Assembly (NCBI GenBank): GCA_049840795.1
Contig: JASGJK010000009.1
Span: forward strand, 1-64,000
Reading direction: 5' to 3'
DNA length: 64,000 nucleotides
DNA from: UPXZ01 sp049840795
GTDB lineage: Bacteria; Bacteroidota; Bacteroidia; Bacteroidales; Paludibacteraceae
The notes under the pieces were generated by a model. It did no database searches. It was not told the origin of the DNA and saw only the letters and a program-made list of their open reading frames with translations. A program made the position numbers and the translations under genes. Below are positions 10,151-20,264 of the stretch, one piece after another. Positions within the stretch are counted from its first letter, which is position 1; every line of letters starts with the position of its first letter.

Positions 10151-10153
10151 ATA

Positions 10154-11989
10154 ATGGTAAACGATAAACTTCAAAATAGAAGATTTGTCATCACACTCAT
10201 TATTACAATAACAGTGGCGATATACCTTCTTCGTATTTTTTCTCTGCAAATTTTAGAAAAAAAATATAAAGAAGGCGCTGAGAGCAATGCTTTTTTGCGA
10301 AAAACCGTTTTCCCTCCCCGCGGTCTGATATATGACCGCAACGATTCGCTTCTCGTCTATAATAAACCGGCGTACGATATAGCGTTTATAAACAAAGAGA
10401 TAAAAAATCTTGATACAATCGAATTTTGTAACAGTCTGAAAATAAGCGTTGAATTTTTTAAGGAAAGAATAGCCGAAGTCAAAGACAGAAATAAAAACAT
10501 TGGTTATTCATCTTTCACTCCTCAGATTTTTATGACACAGCTTTCGATTGAAGACGTGGCTACTATTCAACAATCAATCTACAAATATCCCGGATTTTAT
10601 ATCCAAAACCGTACGTTGCGCGAATATAAGTATCATGTCGCAGCGCATGTGCTTGGAAATGTGGGTGAAGTTTCACGAAAAACCATCGAAAAAGACGAAT
10701 ATTACAAACAAGGCGATTTTTCGGGCAGAGACGGATTGGAATATACTTACGAGAAAGAGTTAAGAGGAGAAAAAGGGATAGAAATTTATCTTCGAGATGC
10801 TCAGGGAAGACTCAAAGGGAGGTATGAGAATGGTTCTAAAGATAAATCGGCAAGAGCAGGAAAAGACATAAAAACAACATTAGATATAAATCTTCAGAAA
10901 CTTGGCGAAGAGCTTATGGATGGAAAAATCGGAAGCATTGTAGCTATCGAACCTAAAACAGGCGAAATATTGGCAATGATTACCAATCCAAATTACGACC
11001 CGGCGCTTTTAGTCGGTAAGGAACGCTCAAAAAATTATATAGAATTATTAAACGACCCGAGAAAGCCATTACTTAATCGTGCTACGCAGGCACAATACTC
11101 GCCCGGTTCATCATTTAAGCCTTTTCAAGCCTTGGTAGCATTAAATATGGGCGGTATTACCGACAGAACAATGTTTAGTTGTAACGGACCCGGATCGTAT
11201 CCTGTAAAGTGTACTCACCATCACGGCTCTCCGGTCAGTCTCGTAGGTGCTATCGAACAAAGTTGCAATCCCTATTTTTGGAATGCCTTTAAGGCAACTA
11301 TCGAAAGAAACGGCTACGGAAAAGATAATCTGTTGTTCAAAAGTACCTACGATGAATGGAGAAATCAAATCAAGAGTTTTGGATTTGGTGAAAAATTAGC
11401 GGATACTGATTTATATCAACAAGTTAGAGGAAATATTCCTTCTGAGAACTTTTACGATAAAGTGTTTGGCAGAAAAGGATGGCGTGCCATTACGATTCGT
11501 TCTTTATCCATAGGACAGGGTGAAGTGCTTGTAACTCCGGTACAGCTTGCCAATGCCGTATGCGCTATTGCCAACAAAGGTTATTACATCACCGCTCATT
11601 TAAATAAATCGGATTCTATGCTGACGCACAAACACTATCCTACTCCTGACAAAAAGTACTATGATATTGTGGACGAAGGAATGTTTCGGGTTGTAGAAAG
11701 AGGAACGGCAACAGGAGCGAAAATTGCCGGTATTAATTTTTGTGGAAAAACGGGGACCGTGCAAAATAGCAGAGGAAAAGATCATGCTTTTTTCGTAGGA
11801 TACGCGCCACGCGAAAATCCCAAAATTGTCATAGTAGTAGCCGTTGAAAATGTTGGATTCGGTTCCACATATGCGGCGCCTATTGCCAAACTGATGGTAG
11901 AACAGTATTTAAATAAGACGTTATTAGAGTCTGATGAAATAGAGCGGCTTAAAAACATAAAATCAAGATCGGATGCCAAGAAACATTAG
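10154..11989 (+). CDS. mrdA: Penicillin-binding protein 2, elongasome transpeptidase
   Basis: A 611-residue class B PBP: N-terminal membrane anchor (about 9-29), dimerisation/pedestal domain with FPPRGLIYDRND, and transpeptidase domain with the three active-site motifs SSFK (in SPGSSFKPF), SCN (IEQSCNPYFW) and KTG (CGKTGTVQNS). It cross-links peptidoglycan during side-wall growth in partnership with RodA. Full length; its 3' end overlaps rodA by 17 bp, which suggests coupled translation. Confidence 0.96.
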   Translation: MVNDKLQNRRFVITLIITITVAIYLLRIFSLQILEKKYKEGAESNAFLRKTVFPPRGLIYDRNDSLLVYNKPAYDIAFINKEIKNLDTIEFCNSLKISVEFFKERIAEVKDRNKNIGYSSFTPQIFMTQLSIEDVATIQQSIYKYPGFYIQNRTLREYKYHVAAHVLGNVGEVSRKTIEKDEYYKQGDFSGRDGLEYTYEKELRGEKGIEIYLRDAQGRLKGRYENGSKDKSARAGKDIKTTLDINLQKLGEELMDGKIGSIVAIEPKTGEILAMITNPNYDPALLVGKERSKNYIELLNDPRKPLLNRATQAQYSPGSSFKPFQALVALNMGGITDRTMFSCNGPGSYPVKCTHHHGSPVSLVGAIEQSCNPYFWNAFKATIERNGYGKDNLLFKSTYDEWRNQIKSFGFGEKLADTDLYQQVRGNIPSENFYDKVFGRKGWRAITIRSLSIGQGEVLVTPVQLANAVCAIANKGYYITAHLNKSDSMLTHKHYPTPDKKYYDIVDEGMFRVVERGTATGAKIAGINFCGKTGTVQNSRGKDHAFFVGYAPRENPKIVIVVAVENVGFGSTYAAPIAKLMVEQYLNKTLLESDEIERLKNIKSRSDAKKH

Positions 11990-13433
11990 CTTAAAATATA
12001 GTTTGGATTGGACGACGGTGATTCTGTACGTTGTCTTAGTCGTTTTTGGTTGGATGAATGTTTATGGTGCCAGCTACGATTTTGATCAATCAGATATTTT
12101 CGACTTTAGTCAGCGTGCTGGAAAACAATTTGTATGGATTCTGACAGCTTTTGGCATCGCGGGTGCATTATTGCTTATTGATTACAAATTATACAGCGTG
12201 CTTTCATACTTTATTTATGTGGGTGTGCTTTTTTTGCTTATTTTGACCATTTTTATCGCTTCTGACGTAAAAGGATCGCGTTCCTGGATCGTAATGGGTC
12301 CTGTGAGTTTTCAGCCCGCAGAACTCGCTAAAACAGCTACCGCGCTTGCACTTGCCAAATTTATGAGCAGCTACAACTTTAAAATTAAAGGAATGAAAGA
12401 TTTAATTCCTTTGTTTGCAATTATTTTAGTGCCCATAGCGCTTATTATCACACAAAAAGAAACCGGTGGCGCTCTTGTGTTTTTTGCTTTTTTACTTGTT
12501 TTTTACCGCGAAGGGATGAGCGGAATTATTTTGTTACTTGGCGCATTTGCGGTCGCGTTATTCATCATAGTTATCCGGTTTGGGATTGTCACTTTATTCG
12601 ATGGACAGGGAACATTGGGAATCATTCTCGGTATGGGATTAATCCTTATTATACAAATTTTTTATGCCTTAAGCAACAAACATAAAAAAGAAACATTATG
12701 GCTTTTAGCAGGTATAGCTGCCATTATATTAGTTTCACTCATTGTAGAACTCTTTTTCAGAATAAATTACAATTACATTGCTATATTTACGGTTGTGGCG
12801 TCTTGCATCTATTGGGGAGTTATTGAATTGATTATGAGATATAAAAAATATATAGCCATTATTGTAATATCGTTGGGTGGCATTGTTTTAAGTTTTTCTG
12901 CCGATTATATTTTCAATAAAGTTCTTCAACCTCATCAGCAAATACGTATTAAAGTTTTACTCAATATGGAAGAAGATCCGCACGGTGCCGGCTACAACGT
13001 AAATCAGTCAAAAATAGCGATTGGATCGGGTGGTTTCTGGGGAAAAGGATACCTAAACGGCACACAAACAAAATTAAAATATGTTCCGGAACAAGATACT
13101 GATTTTATTTTTTGTACCGTTGGAGAAGAGTGGGGATTTTGGGGTTCCTCATTACTACTCGTACTTTATTGGTGGCTTTTGATGCGAATCTTGAAAATAG
13201 CAGAACGACAAAAAGAAACATTTAACAGAGTGTATGGTTATTGTGTATCGAGTATTTTATTCTTTCATTTAATGATAAACGTAGGAATGGTTATTGGAAT
13301 TATGCCGGTAATCGGTATTCCACTCCCCTTCTTAAGTTACGGAGGCTCTTCACTGTGGAGTTTTACTATACTTTTATTCATTCTGTTAAGATTAGATGCT
13401 TCTCGATTAGAACGTGGGATAAGAACTTACTAA
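11973..13433 (+). CDS. rodA: Lipid II polymerase RodA (SEDS family)
   Basis: A 486-residue polytopic SEDS glycosyltransferase that polymerises lipid II with PBP2. Diagnostic segments: GSRSWIVMGPVSFQPAELAK, ITQKETGGALVFFAF, the long loop with QSKIAIGSGGFWGKGY and VPEQDTDFIFCTVGEEWGF (catalytic Asp region), and the final PLPFLSYGGSS. It has an extra hydrophobic central segment (about 185-300) usual in Bacteroidota. Last gene of the cluster; complementary arms at 13440-13449 and 13494-13503 may form a weak terminator. Confidence 0.95.
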   Translation: MPRNISLKYSLDWTTVILYVVLVVFGWMNVYGASYDFDQSDIFDFSQRAGKQFVWILTAFGIAGALLLIDYKLYSVLSYFIYVGVLFLLILTIFIASDVKGSRSWIVMGPVSFQPAELAKTATALALAKFMSSYNFKIKGMKDLIPLFAIILVPIALIITQKETGGALVFFAFLLVFYREGMSGIILLLGAFAVALFIIVIRFGIVTLFDGQGTLGIILGMGLILIIQIFYALSNKHKKETLWLLAGIAAIILVSLIVELFFRINYNYIAIFTVVASCIYWGVIELIMRYKKYIAIIVISLGGIVLSFSADYIFNKVLQPHQQIRIKVLLNMEEDPHGAGYNVNQSKIAIGSGGFWGKGYLNGTQTKLKYVPEQDTDFIFCTVGEEWGFWGSSLLLVLYWWLLMRILKIAERQKETFNRVYGYCVSSILFFHLMINVGMVIGIMPVIGIPLPFLSYGGSSLWSFTILLFILLRLDASRLERGIRTY

Positions 13434-13530
13434 ACATACAAACTTGATTTCACCGAATAAATTTTGTCTTAAAAATATTAACGTTGTTATTAGAATCAAG
13501 TTTTTAGCAATATAAATTTTTAATATAATT

Positions 13531-13758
13531 ATGGAACCGAAAGATTTTGTAGGGTATTTGGCGATGACATTATTAATTATTTCTGTTATTCCCAAAAAGT
13601 TGAAAATTATACGATCAATAAACTTTTTTGCCAGTAGTTTTTTTATAGTATACGGGATATTACTTGGATGGGAATGGCCGTTGATGATTTCGAACTTCAT
13701 CGTCTGTTGCATTCAAATATATCATCTTTTTTTAGTGAAAGATAAAAAAATAGTATAA
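13531..13758 (+). CDS. Small membrane protein, function unknown
   Basis: A 75-residue protein with three predicted hydrophobic segments (about 5-21, 30-46, 49-66) separated by a basic loop (PKKLKIIRS). Similar tiny two- or three-helix proteins are common in Bacteroidales and are sometimes labelled by homology as YgjV-like or, wrongly, as uroporphyrinogen decarboxylase; I do not assign a function. A perfect hairpin begins at its stop codon, so it is probably transcribed alone. Confidence 0.65.
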   Translation: MEPKDFVGYLAMTLLIISVIPKKLKIIRSINFFASSFFIVYGILLGWEWPLMISNFIVCCIQIYHLFLVKDKKIV

Positions 13759-13800
13759 AATTAATTTAATCTTTGATTATCAGGTGATTAAATTAATTTT
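13757..13800 (+). terminator. Perfect 15-bp AT-rich hairpin
   Basis: AAAATTAATTTAATC at 13757-13771 pairs perfectly with 13786-13800 around a 14-nt loop. It overlaps the stop of the small membrane protein gene and ends in TTTT, so it probably terminates that transcript before mnmG. Confidence 0.55.
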
Positions 13801-13892
13801 AACCGTTTGTTTTTATATTATATTCAAGCTAATATCCATTAATTATTGGTTAGTCTCGTACCTATTTCAGATTTAATTATAAAAAACAAAAA

Positions 13893-15767
13893 ATGGATTT
13901 TAAATACGACATAATTGTAATTGGTGCAGGTCATGCAGGTTGCGAAGCAGCGACAGCTGCGGCAAATCTCGGCTCTAAAACACTGCTGATTACAATGGAT
14001 ATGAATAAAATTGGCCAGATGAGTTGTAATCCGGCAGTGGGTGGAATCGCAAAAGGACAAATTGTGAGAGAGATAGATGCACTTGGTGGTCAAATGGGAA
14101 TTGTTACCGACAAGAGTGCTATACAATTTAGGATGTTGAACAGATCAAAAGGTCCGGCAATGTGGAGTCCGCGTTCACAAAGTGATCGAATGCAGTTTAT
14201 TCAACAGTGGATTCATACCGTTTCAAACACAGAGAATTTATACATTTGGCAAGATACAATCACCGAATTGATTTTAGAGAACAATACGATTATCGGAGTA
14301 AAGTCAACTCTCGGAATCGAATTTAGAGCAAAATGTGTCGTTCTCACTGCGGGTACATTCTTAAACGGATTACTTCATTTCGGAAAGAGTCAAGTAAAAG
14401 GAGGGAGAATTTCAGAGTCAGCATCGTACGGATTGACCGAACAAATAAAATCGCTTGGTTTCATTACCGACAGAATGAAAACCGGAACGCCCTGCCGAAT
14501 TGACGGAAAAACGATTGATTTTAGCAAAATGAGCGAACAAATCGGAGAGAATGATTTTCATCAGTTTTCATTTTTATCGGAAATAAAAAGAGAACTTCCA
14601 CAACGTAGCTGCTGGATTACTTACACCAGCGAAGAAACACACCATGTTTTAAGAAATGGCTTGGACGATTCGCCGCTTTACAATGGTCAAATAAAAAGTA
14701 TAGGACCAAGATATTGTCCAAGCATCGAAACTAAAATTGTAACTTTTGCCGACAAAGCGTCTCATCAACTTTTTTTAGAACCGGAAGGTGTAACCTCACA
14801 AGAATACTATCTAAATGGATTTTCTTCGTCACTTCCTATTCGCAGCCAAATTGATGCAATCCATACTATTCCGGGGTTAGAAAATGCACAACTTTATAGA
14901 CCCGGTTATGCTATTGAATATGATTTTTTCGATCCTACTCAATTAAAACACACATTAGAAACAAAAAAAATAAAGAATCTTTTCTTTGCCGGGCAAATAA
15001 ATGGAACCACTGGTTACGAAGAAGCTGCCGGACAAGGATTGATAGCCGGAATAAACGCACATATAAATTGTGTCGGTGGAAACGAATTTATTTTGAAAAG
15101 AGACGAAGCATATATCGGAGTGTTGATTGACGATTTAGTTACGAAAGGAGTTGATGAACCTTACCGTATGTTTACATCAAGAGCTGAATATAGACTAATT
15201 CTTCGTCAAGATGATTCCGATATGCGATTAACCCCTAAGGGATATGAGCTTGGATTAGCGAAAGGAAACAGAAATAATCAACTGAACTATAAAAAAGAAG
15301 AGCAAGAAAAACTGATTGATTTTCTGAAAAGATATTCTGTGAAACCAATTCACGTTAACGAATTTCTTGCGACTCAAAATTCTACCGAATTAAAACATGG
15401 ATGTAAACTTTGGGATTTGGTTCTACGTCCACAATTTGGAATTAATGATTTATCCTCCGCTGTACCCAAATTGCGTGAGCACTTAGATAAAATAACCGAT
15501 AAAAAGGAGGAAATAATTGAAAGCGTTGAAGTAATTATAAAGTACAAAGGATATATAGAACGGGAAAAAGCTATTGCGGATAAACTTCATCGCTTAGAGA
15601 ATATTCGCATTATGGATAAATTTGATTATAACCAAATTCAGTCTTTATCCACAGAAGCTCGACAAAAGCTAACACGAATAAATCCCGAAACCATAGGTCA
15701 AGCAAGTCGTATTCCAGGCATTTCTCCCAGCGACATAAATATTTTATTGGTTCTTTTAGGAAGATAA
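13893..15767 (+). CDS. mnmG: tRNA uridine-5-carboxymethylaminomethyl modification enzyme MnmG (GidA)
   Basis: A 624-residue FAD/NADH-dependent enzyme that, with MnmE, modifies wobble U34 of certain tRNAs. The N-terminal dinucleotide-binding motif is VIGAGHAGCEAA; other signatures are MSCNPAVGGIAKGQIVREID, PRYCPSIETKI, FFAGQINGTTGYEEAAGQG and the C-terminal helical MnmE/tRNA-binding domain ending IPGISPSDINILLVLL. Complete. The gene is often close to oriC, and two parS sites follow it directly. Confidence 0.97.
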   Translation: MDFKYDIIVIGAGHAGCEAATAAANLGSKTLLITMDMNKIGQMSCNPAVGGIAKGQIVREIDALGGQMGIVTDKSAIQFRMLNRSKGPAMWSPRSQSDRMQFIQQWIHTVSNTENLYIWQDTITELILENNTIIGVKSTLGIEFRAKCVVLTAGTFLNGLLHFGKSQVKGGRISESASYGLTEQIKSLGFITDRMKTGTPCRIDGKTIDFSKMSEQIGENDFHQFSFLSEIKRELPQRSCWITYTSEETHHVLRNGLDDSPLYNGQIKSIGPRYCPSIETKIVTFADKASHQLFLEPEGVTSQEYYLNGFSSSLPIRSQIDAIHTIPGLENAQLYRPGYAIEYDFFDPTQLKHTLETKKIKNLFFAGQINGTTGYEEAAGQGLIAGINAHINCVGGNEFILKRDEAYIGVLIDDLVTKGVDEPYRMFTSRAEYRLILRQDDSDMRLTPKGYELGLAKGNRNNQLNYKKEEQEKLIDFLKRYSVKPIHVNEFLATQNSTELKHGCKLWDLVLRPQFGINDLSSAVPKLREHLDKITDKKEEIIESVEVIIKYKGYIEREKAIADKLHRLENIRIMDKFDYNQIQSLSTEARQKLTRINPETIGQASRIPGISPSDINILLVLLGR

Positions 15768-15772
15768 ATAAT

Positions 15773-15788
15773 TGTTCCACGTGGAACA
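15773..15788. promoter_or_regulatory. parS: parS centromere site 1 (ParB-binding palindrome)
   Basis: The 16-mer TGTTCCACGTGGAACA is a perfect palindrome matching the conserved bacterial parS consensus TGTTNCACGTGNAACA. It loads ParB for chromosome segregation. It starts six bases after the mnmG stop and is followed by an identical copy 34 bp later. Confidence 0.9.
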
Positions 15789-15806
15789 AAACAACAAACA
15801 AATAAT

Positions 15807-15822
15807 TGTTCCACGTGGAACA
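15807..15822. promoter_or_regulatory. parS: parS centromere site 2
   Basis: A second identical TGTTCCACGTGGAACA, 34 bp centre to centre from the first (about three helical turns) and seven bases before the uvrC start codon. Paired parS sites with this spacing put two ParB loading sites on nearly the same face of the helix. Confidence 0.9.
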
Positions 15823-15828
15823 AAAAAA

Positions 15829-17647
15829 ATGAAGGTATCTGAAACATTAAAAAGTCAAATTGATTCACTTCCAAACAAGCCGGGAGTGTATCAGTATTTC
15901 AACGGAAATGATGAAATAATTTACGTTGGAAAAGCTAAGAATTTAAAGAAAAAGGGTATCTTCTTATTTTACAAAAAACCATGAATATGGCAAAATACGC
16001 GCATTAGTTAGTAAAATCGTTTATTTAAAATACATTGTAGTAAATACACCACAAGACGCTCTCCTGCTCGAAAACAATCTCATCAAACAATATGAGCCAA
16101 GGTATAACGCAATGCTCAAAGACGGAAAAACATATCCGAGCATTTGCATAACGAGGGAAATATTTCCAAGAAATTGTAAAACACGAAATATCAATAAAAA
16201 ACTGGGAGAATACTTCGGTCCATATAGTTCTGTACACACAATAAATTCAATTTTAGAAATAGTACGTAAACTTTATTCAATTAGAACCTGTAGTTTAGAT
16301 TTGAATGAATATAATATTCAAAAAAGGAAATTTAAGGTTTGCTTAGAATATCATATCAAAAACTGTAAAGGTCCGTGTGAAAATTTTCAGTCTAAAGAAG
16401 AATACCAGAAAGATATAGAAGAGATAAAAAAAATTATCCGCGGCGATGCAAACGAAATAAGCAAAATGTTGTTGGATGAAATGAAAAAACTTGCATCTGA
16501 ATATAAATTTGAAGAAGCAAATCTAATCAAACAAAAATATGAATTAATAGAGAATTATAAAGCAAAATCAATTATAGCTAATTCAATTTTAAACAATACC
16601 GATATTTTTGGTTATGACGATGACAAAAATTCCGCATACATCAATATCCTTAGAATAAAAAATGGTTCGATAATTCAAGGATTTACGATTGAATATAAGA
16701 AAAATTCAGATCAAAACAAAGAAGATATCTTAGCTTCTGCAATTGTTGAATTACGTGAAAAGTTAAATAGTAACTCGAAAGAAATTGTTTTACCTTTTAA
16801 AATTGACTTTGAATTAGATAATATTAAAATAACTATTCCTAAAAAAGGAGATAGAAAAAAATTACTCGAACTATCGGAACAAAATGTGCGACAATATAAA
16901 TTAGATAAACTAAAGCAAGCTGAAAAACTAAATCCAGATCAACGAAATATGCGATTGCTAAAAGAAATCCAAAATATATTGCAACTGGATAAACCGCCTA
17001 TTACCATTGAGTGTTTCGATAACTCAAATATACAGGGAAGCGACAGTGTCGCAGCATGTGTTGTTTTCAAAAATGGAAAGCCTTCAAAATCGGATTATCG
17101 TAAATATATCATAAAAACAGTTAACAATCCAGATGATTATGCTTCAATGTATGAAGTAGTGAAAAGAAGATACTCACGACTAATAGATGAAGCATCTTCA
17201 CTACCCGACCTTATAATTGCTGACGGCGGAATAGGACAGATGGAAATCATACGAAAAGTAGTAGAAGATGAACTCAATTTAAAAATAGCGATAGCCGGAT
17301 TAGCAAAAGATAAAAAACACAAAACACGTGAATTGTTGTTTGGCTTTCCACCAAGAGAGATTGGTCTAAAACAAAACGACACGCTGTATAAACTATTGGC
17401 TTCAATGCAGGAAGAAGTTCACAGATTTGCCATAAAATTTCATAGAGAAAGAAGAAGTAAGAAACAAACAACTTCAGAACTAGATAACATTCCAAATATT
17501 GGAGAAAAGACAAAAAAAGAACTACTTTTGCATTTTAAAAGCGTAAAACGAGTTAGATTAGCCACATTGGATGAATTAGAAAAAACAATAGGATCTAACA
17601 GAGCATCAGTTATTTACAATCATTTTCGAATAGATTTGAGCCTCTGA
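15829..17647 (+). CDS. uvrC: Excinuclease ABC subunit C, with a one-base frameshift
   Basis: UvrC makes both incisions in nucleotide excision repair. The start is ATG 15829 (MKVSETLKSQIDSLPNKPGV), giving the GIY-YIG nuclease domain (GVYQYF, IIYVGKAKNLKKR). One extra A in the run at 15949-15953 shifts the frame; reading on in the next frame restores VSSYFTK and YEPRYNAMLKDGKTYP without loss. The rest (frame from about 15955) holds the UVR helix (MKKLASEYKFEEANLIKQKYE), the RNase H-like domain (ECFDNSNIQGSD, LIIADGGIGQ) and C-terminal HhH (IPNIGEKTKKELLLHF). The corrected protein is about 605 residues, normal for the family. A single homopolymer indel in an otherwise perfect gene points to read error or very recent loss. 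Confidence 0.9.
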
Positions 17648-17739
17648 GAATCGAATATCTAATTTACACTGAGCAATTATGCACAAATATCCGAAAGAAA
17701 CAGATGTAATATTATCTATTTTGGATAACTCAAAAAAGA

Positions 17740-18126
17740 TGATTATGATTAAAAATCCGTTTTGGTGAAAGGTATTTTTCTGCGAACTATTTTTGTGACA
17801 GAGAAAATAAACTTACAAAATTGTTAGACTATGTAAAAAGTGGAACAAACGTTACAATTGTTTCGCCAAGACACTTGGGAAAAACAGGACTGATATTACG
17901 ATTATTTGATAAGCTGAAAAAACAGGACTATATAACGACATTGTTTGTTGATATTTTTGCAACAAGAAATCTCAATGATTTATAAAGATGCTTACACAAG
18001 CCATTTTTAAAAAAATCCTGAAAAAAGTTCTGTTAGCGAAAATTTTTGGAATTTTATAAACTGAAAGAAAAATATTATCAAATTTATGATGTGTTTTTTC
18101 ATCATTGGTTGCGTGAAAACTATTAA
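17740..18126 (+). pseudogene. Remnant of an archaeal-type AAA+ ATPase with large internal deletion
   Basis: In three frames the translation gives pieces of the Bacteroidota ATP-binding protein family that starts with NPF, an ANYFCDRENK segment and a Walker A (SPRHLGKTGL, about 17870-17890), then LFVDIFATRNLNDL and a stop at 17983. After a gap the C-terminal signature FYKLKEKYYQIYDVFF and WLRENY appears, ending at 18126. Intact members have roughly 370 residues, so about two thirds is missing. These ATPases are sporadic accessory genes, often near mobile DNA. Confidence 0.7.
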
Positions 18127-18141
18127 AACATTCAGAAAAAT

Positions 18142-18573
18142 ATGATGACAATTTTAGAGATAAAAAATATCGAAACGATAAGATTTACCGTTTTGCAATT
18201 TTTGGCTTTTGTAAACTCGCACAAAAATACAATTTATTGCTTTAATGGAAAAATGGGTGCCGGAAAAACTACCTTTATCAAAGCTCTTTGCGATGAACTT
18301 GGGGTGAATGAAACAGTAAATAGTCCCACTTTCTCTATAATAAATGAATACGAAACAAAAGACCAAAAAATAATATATCATTTTGATTGCTACCGTTTGA
18401 ATAAAATAGAAGACGCATTAAACATTGGTGCAGAAGATTATTTAAACAGTGGAAATATTTGTTTTATTGAGTGGCCTGAAGTGCTCTCCCCTATCCTACC
18501 GGACAATGCCATCTTTATAGAGATTGAAGAGATTGATGGTGGAATACGAATGCTTACTATACACGAACCATAA
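18142..18573 (+). CDS. tsaE: tRNA threonylcarbamoyladenosine biosynthesis ATPase TsaE
   Basis: A 143-residue P-loop protein needed with TsaB, TsaD and TsaC for t6A37 in ANN-decoding tRNAs. Walker A is GKMGAGKTTF; NSPTFSIINEY and FDCYRL follow as in all TsaE proteins, and FIEWPE is the conserved C-terminal motif. Two adjacent ATGs (18142, 18145) are possible starts. It is followed after 3 bp by the M20 deacylase gene. Confidence 0.95.
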   Translation: MMTILEIKNIETIRFTVLQFLAFVNSHKNTIYCFNGKMGAGKTTFIKALCDELGVNETVNSPTFSIINEYETKDQKIIYHFDCYRLNKIEDALNIGAEDYLNSGNICFIEWPEVLSPILPDNAIFIEIEEIDGGIRMLTIHEP

Positions 18574-18576
18574 AAA

Positions 18577-19635
18577 ATGTACGAAATAGAAACCATAGAA
18601 GCTGTAGAACTGCTTAAAAAAATGATAAGCATTCCATCAATTAGTCGTGAAGAAACGATGGTGGCAGATTTTTTTGAAAATTTTATTAAAGAAAAAGGGT
18701 TTAATCCCGAAAGATTAGGTAATAACTTATATATATTTGGAAACCAGTACGATGAAACAAAAAAAACAATTTTACTAAATTCACATATCGATACTGTAAA
18801 GCCGGTTAGCGGATGGACAATCGATCCGTTTTCAGCTACTGAAACAAATGGTAAAATTTATGGTGTGGGAAGTAATGATGCCGGAGCCTCTGTTGTTTCG
18901 TTATTCGAAGCTTTTTGTATTTTGAATAAAACTAAATTACCATATAATCTTATATATTTGGCATCTGCTGAAGAAGAAATCTCTGGAAAAAATGGGATTG
19001 AGTGGGCTATGAAAAAACTGCCTAAAATAGATTTAGCAGTGATCGGAGAACCAACAAATATGAAAATGGCAATTGCAGAAAAAGGATTGATGGTGTTGGA
19101 TTGTGTGGTCTATGGAAAAGCTGGACACGCTGCACGCGACGAAGGAGAAAATGCTATTTATAAGGCTATAAAAGAAATAGATTGGTTTCAAAATTATACA
19201 TTTGAAAAGAAATCTGAATTATTGGGTAATGTAAAAATGTCTGTGACACAAATCAATAGTGGTACACAGCACAACGTTGTTCCGGACAAGTGTACATTTA
19301 TAGTGGATATTAGAAGTAACGAACTTTATAGTAATGAAGAATTATTAGAAATTATCAAAGAAAAAATATCTTGTGAAGTTAGTGCGCGTTCTACGAGATT
19401 AAGTTCTACAAAAACTCCGGATAATCACTGTATCATACAAAAAGCAAAAAAACTAAATATAGATTTATTCGGATCTCCTACTCTATCTGATCAAGCATTA
19501 TTGTCATGCGTTAGTGTGAAAATTGGTCCGGGAAATTCAGAACGTTCGCATACTGCTAACGAGTTTATAGCATTAAATGAAATCAAAGAAGCAATTGAAA
19601 AATACGTTGAATTATTAGTAAATTTAATTTTTTAA
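18577..19635 (+). CDS. argE: M20 family N-acyl-amino-acid deacylase (ArgE-like)
   Basis: A 352-residue zinc metallohydrolase. Ligand motifs are NSHIDTV, SNDAGAS, the catalytic acid region SAEEEISG, and GEPTNMKM; a dimerisation (lid) domain lies about 180-290. In Bacteroidota this clade carries out the ArgE step of arginine synthesis, deacylating N-acetyl- or N-succinyl-ornithine; the acyl group cannot be told from sequence. It lies 3 bp after tsaE and is probably co-transcribed; no other arg genes are nearby. Confidence 0.82.
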   Translation: MYEIETIEAVELLKKMISIPSISREETMVADFFENFIKEKGFNPERLGNNLYIFGNQYDETKKTILLNSHIDTVKPVSGWTIDPFSATETNGKIYGVGSNDAGASVVSLFEAFCILNKTKLPYNLIYLASAEEEISGKNGIEWAMKKLPKIDLAVIGEPTNMKMAIAEKGLMVLDCVVYGKAGHAARDEGENAIYKAIKEIDWFQNYTFEKKSELLGNVKMSVTQINSGTQHNVVPDKCTFIVDIRSNELYSNEELLEIIKEKISCEVSARSTRLSSTKTPDNHCIIQKAKKLNIDLFGSPTLSDQALLSCVSVKIGPGNSERSHTANEFIALNEIKEAIEKYVELLVNLIF

Positions 19636-19748
19636 GTAAGTGTTCATAATTAATAACTAATACAACGTATATGTAAGGTTATAAAAATCAATAACATACA
19701 AATTAAATATATTAAACTAATTCTGTTCAGCTACTTAAATAAATTAAT

Positions 19749-20219
19749 CTACTCAATATCACCATTAAACAAGATGGGCTGACGAGATTCATCACGTACA
19801 AATAATGTTCCGCTTCCGTTGTCCCAGCAATCCAATTTTAGTAAAATACCTCTGTGCTGATCTTTAATACGTATATTTATAATCCAATTGCCTTGTTTTT
19901 TACCTTCTGTTAATTTATAATCAAACTCCGTACTCACAAACTTAATACCGGCATCAAAATCAAAAGGAGCTTCGTAAGCTCGTCCAAAGTACGGCAAATA
20001 CGCTTGTATGGTATCTTGTGTTATTTTAAGTTCATATCCCGAAGTAAGACTTTTTGGTTGAAAACCAGCAGATAAAGGAATTGCATATTTTGCAGTAAAC
20101 TTATAACGTTGTGACTGTATGTTTTCACTCGTGGAACGGCTATCAACTGTATGTTTTATCGAATAGCAAGAAGCAAAAGTGATACAAAATGACAAAATAA
20201 TAAATTTTAAACGATTCAT
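19749..20219 (-). CDS. DUF4251 family lipoprotein
   Basis: A 156-residue protein with a signal sequence and lipobox (ITFASC). The body matches the DUF4251 pattern common in gut Bacteroidales: YLPYFGRAYEAPF, FVSTEFDYKL and a C-terminal LFVRDESRQPILFNGDI. Function unknown; expected to be a periplasmic or outer-membrane lipoprotein. It stands alone and is convergent with the argE-like gene. Confidence 0.8.
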   Translation of the reverse strand: MNRLKFIILSFCITFASCYSIKHTVDSRSTSENIQSQRYKFTAKYAIPLSAGFQPKSLTSGYELKITQDTIQAYLPYFGRAYEAPFDFDAGIKFVSTEFDYKLTEGKKQGNWIINIRIKDQHRGILLKLDCWDNGSGTLFVRDESRQPILFNGDIE

Positions 20220-20256
20220 AATACTAATTTATATTCAAATAGTTAAATGTATTCAA

Positions 20257-20264
20257 CAAAATTA
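20257..20264 (-). promoter_or_regulatory. -7 box for the DUF4251 gene
   Basis: The minus strand reads TAATTTTG (TAnnTTTG) 38 bp upstream of the DUF4251 ATG. No clear -33 element accompanies it. Confidence 0.4.

Noticed and set aside
16021..16239. Minus-strand ORFs opposite uvrC
   Set aside because: They overlap the conserved UvrC coding region in the corrected frame and have no family resemblance.
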